DNA of 64,000 nucleotides from Melioribacteraceae bacterium (lineage in GTDB: Bacteria > Bacteroidota > Ignavibacteria > Ignavibacteriales > Melioribacteraceae). The notes beneath the pieces were generated by a model. It saw only the letters and a program-made list of their open reading frames with translations. It ran no database searches and was not told the origin of the DNA. Position numbers and translations under genes: made by a program. Below, piece by piece: positions 62,840 through 64,000 of this stretch (within the stretch, counting starts at the first letter, position 1; each line of letters opens with the position of its first letter). The DNA lies in the NCBI GenBank assembly GCA_016342755.1, contig JAEINS010000014.1, forward strand, positions 52,532 to 116,531, read 5' to 3'.

Positions 62840-62873
62840 AATATACCATCCCAATGTTACAACTATGTTACAA
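62840..62873 (-). promoter_or_regulatory. Candidate Pho box and promoter of the pst operon
   Basis: Two identical units ATGTTACAA (62854-62862 and 62865-62873) repeat with an 11-bp period, the spacing used by PhoB-type dimers. A third TGTTACAA lies at 62832-62839. On the minus strand TATATT (62845-62840) follows the repeats by eight bases and could be the -10 region, leaving the repeats where the -35 would be. The site is about 120 bases upstream of the porin start. The word differs from the E. coli CTGTCAT. Confidence 0.6.
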
Positions 62874-63525
62874 TCGCATTTTTTTTGTAATTTAAATTAA
62901 ATTTTAAGTTTTGGGACTGTTTTCAATTATTTTGCTGCACGGGGAATACTAATTGTAATATTAAAATTTTCCAATATTACAATCAGTTTAATAAGTATTA
63001 CACACCAGTTTTAATATAAATCTGGTACTTAAAATGGGTTTGAGATTTCATGGCATTACTTCTCTCACTCTTTTTCCGTTACGGTGCGAGAGGCTGTCTC
63101 AAAAGTATGATTTGTCATTCCGAACAAAGTGAGGAATCTTGTTTTTTAAAGTAAAAAGACATATTCTTTCGTCACTTCACTCATCTGAATCGTAAGTTTT
63201 GGGAGTTTTTAGACAGCCTCTACGACCGTTGGAATGAACATCAATTCCTACAAAAAGATGTTTGTTCTTATAAACGCTTTCCATTTTTAAGTCCTCCTAT
63301 TTTTCTTTCGAGAACTCAATTTAATAATTTATTTAAACATACATACTTGCCGCTAAGGCGTCTGCCTTTGAAAAGCTTTAAGGGACACAAACCCAACACC
63401 TTTTATTAAAAAACTATTTTTAAACCTTGAACTACTTTTTTAGAAGCTATAATCAAACACACATTCAAATACAAATCGCCCGAGCGTAAAGGCAGTCGCT
63501 TTGATGCGCGGGTTATAAACGAGTG
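62874..63525. other. Repeat-rich intergenic DNA
   Basis: About 650 bases with no recognised gene. Two features stand out. 63089-63221 is bounded by AGAGGCTGTCT and AGACAGCCTCT and is listed separately. Near higA there is a distant inverted pair GCGTCTGCCTTT (63358-63369) / AAAGGCAGTCGC (63488-63499), matching at 11 of 12 positions, followed by GCGCGGGTTATAAACGAG. The rest is AT-rich without visible signal. Confidence 0.5.
63089..63221. mobile_element. MITE-like element with 11-bp inverted ends
   Basis: A 133-bp stretch whose ends AGAGGCTGTCT (63089-63099) and AGACAGCCTCT (63211-63221) are exact inverted copies, followed inward by AAAA and TTTT after one changed base. GAGGCTGTCTC-type ends are known from insertion sequences. 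It has no open frame and holds a TGTCATTCCGAAC repeat word. No clear target duplication is visible. It is probably a non-autonomous remnant. Confidence 0.6.
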
Positions 63526-63828
63526 TTAACTAACTACAGTAAATCTTTTAACTTCTTGTTTTAATTTTCCTTTGAGTTTATCCTTTCCTAGTTCAAGATT
63601 GTATCTCATTTGAAGATTTAACCAAAAACTTTCAGAAAGCCCAAAAAACTCAGAAAGACGTAGTGCTGTATCTGCAGTTATTGATCTTTTACCTAAAACG
63701 ATTTCATTTATCCTTCTTGGTGGAACACTAATGTCTTTTGCTAAACGATATTGTGAAATTTCCATAGGATTAAGAAATTCTTCGAGTAGTATTTCTCCTG
63801 GGTGAATTGGAGCAATTTTTTTTTTCAT
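63526..63828 (-). CDS. higA: HigA-family antitoxin
   Basis: 100 residues of the XRE helix-turn-helix HigA group. The family N-terminus PIHPGEILLEEFL, the helix-turn-helix ISQYRLAKDISVPPRRINEIVLGKRSI and the SESFWLNLQMRYNLE segment are all typical. It binds DNA and would neutralise HigB. The toxin gene just upstream in the operon is broken, so this may be a solitary antitoxin acting as a regulator. Start ATG at 63828, four bases after the higB stop. Confidence 0.93.
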   Translation of the reverse strand: MKKKIAPIHPGEILLEEFLNPMEISQYRLAKDISVPPRRINEIVLGKRSITADTALRLSEFFGLSESFWLNLQMRYNLELGKDKLKGKLKQEVKRFTVVS

Positions 63829-63832
63829 AATT

Positions 63833-63975
63833 TTATCCTTTATGATAATCTATAATTTGCACATTATAAGCACTATCGTCTTGCCAGCTAAAAATGATGC
63901 GCCATTGACTGTTTATTCGAATACCTGATTAACGACATTTATAATTCCTTTTAAACGACAATTAAAATTCCCGAA
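63833..63975 (-). pseudogene. higB: Broken HigB toxin gene
   Basis: The last part of a HigB-like toxin is readable: GIRINSQWRIIFSWQDD then VQIIDYHKG and a TAA at 63835-63833, four bases before higA. An in-frame TAA (63931-63929) stops the frame just upstream, while the expected preceding segment (RLKGIINVVNQ) continues in another frame. A frameshift or small deletion has therefore occurred. The expected toxin N-terminus was not recognised before the window edge. Confidence 0.75.
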
Positions 63976-64000
63976 AAAAGTGGAATTTTAGCCATCCTAA

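Overview
The window is AT-rich chromosomal DNA from a member of the Bacteroidota/Chlorobi group, most likely the Ignavibacteria (inference; no rRNA is present to settle it). The main support is a short Bacteroidota-style primary sigma factor (286 aa), a TIGR02757-family protein, very many PAS-type sensor kinases with REC-only and REC-LytTR regulators, and weak, often GGAG-type ribosome binding sites. No tRNA, rRNA, prophage or intact transposase gene was seen.

Layout. 1-1077: the start of a histidine operon (leader peptide, attenuator, hisG, hisD), all on the minus strand. 1155-5738: a PEP-synthase-like ATP-grasp protein fused to a nucleotidyltransferase domain, and glutamate dehydrogenase. 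6317-12456: an unusual signalling cluster with a HisKA_2 kinase, a receiver protein with a long uncharacterised C-terminus, two small related proteins flanking them, a receiver-PAS protein and a helical protein. 12601-15254: two degenerate glycosyltransferases and a nucleotide-sugar epimerase. 15473-19019: a NtrC-type regulator with its kinase and a single-domain receiver. 19196-20740: a YgjV-like membrane protein and a patatin-like phospholipase. 20859-23576: a kinase / REC-LytTR / REC cassette. 23904-25157: a tagaturonate epimerase.

25279-38168: a complete type III-A CRISPR-Cas locus. It holds an array of 13 repeats, a leader, cas2, cas1, a ring-nuclease-like protein, a small Rossmann-like protein, a Csx1-type CARF-HEPN ribonuclease, a yefM-yoeB toxin-antitoxin pair with its operator, csm4, csm5, csm3, csm2, cas10 and cas6. 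The whole locus is bracketed by two identical 144-bp direct repeats.

38306-46596: a membrane sensor kinase, an M29-type aminopeptidase, an outer-membrane protein, a PqqD-like protein and an MFSD1-like transporter in one apparent operon, then the TIGR02757 protein, the primary sigma factor and a small unknown gene behind two tandem palindromes. 46818-52491: a second kinase / REC-LytTR / REC cassette that mirrors the one at 20859-23576, with an extra kinase. 52613-62722: a full phosphate-starvation operon reading porin-pstS-pstC-pstA-pstB-phoU-phoB-phoR, preceded by a candidate Pho box. 62723-64000: repeat-rich intergenic DNA and a higBA toxin-antitoxin remnant whose toxin gene is broken.

How parts work together. 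In the CRISPR locus, Cas10 keeps both its HD nuclease motif and its GGDD cyclase motif. Cyclic oligoadenylate signalling to the Csx1-type effector, limited by the ring nuclease, is therefore expected. The Pho genes form a closed loop of uptake, sensing and regulation. The two LytTR cassettes look like duplicated circuits.
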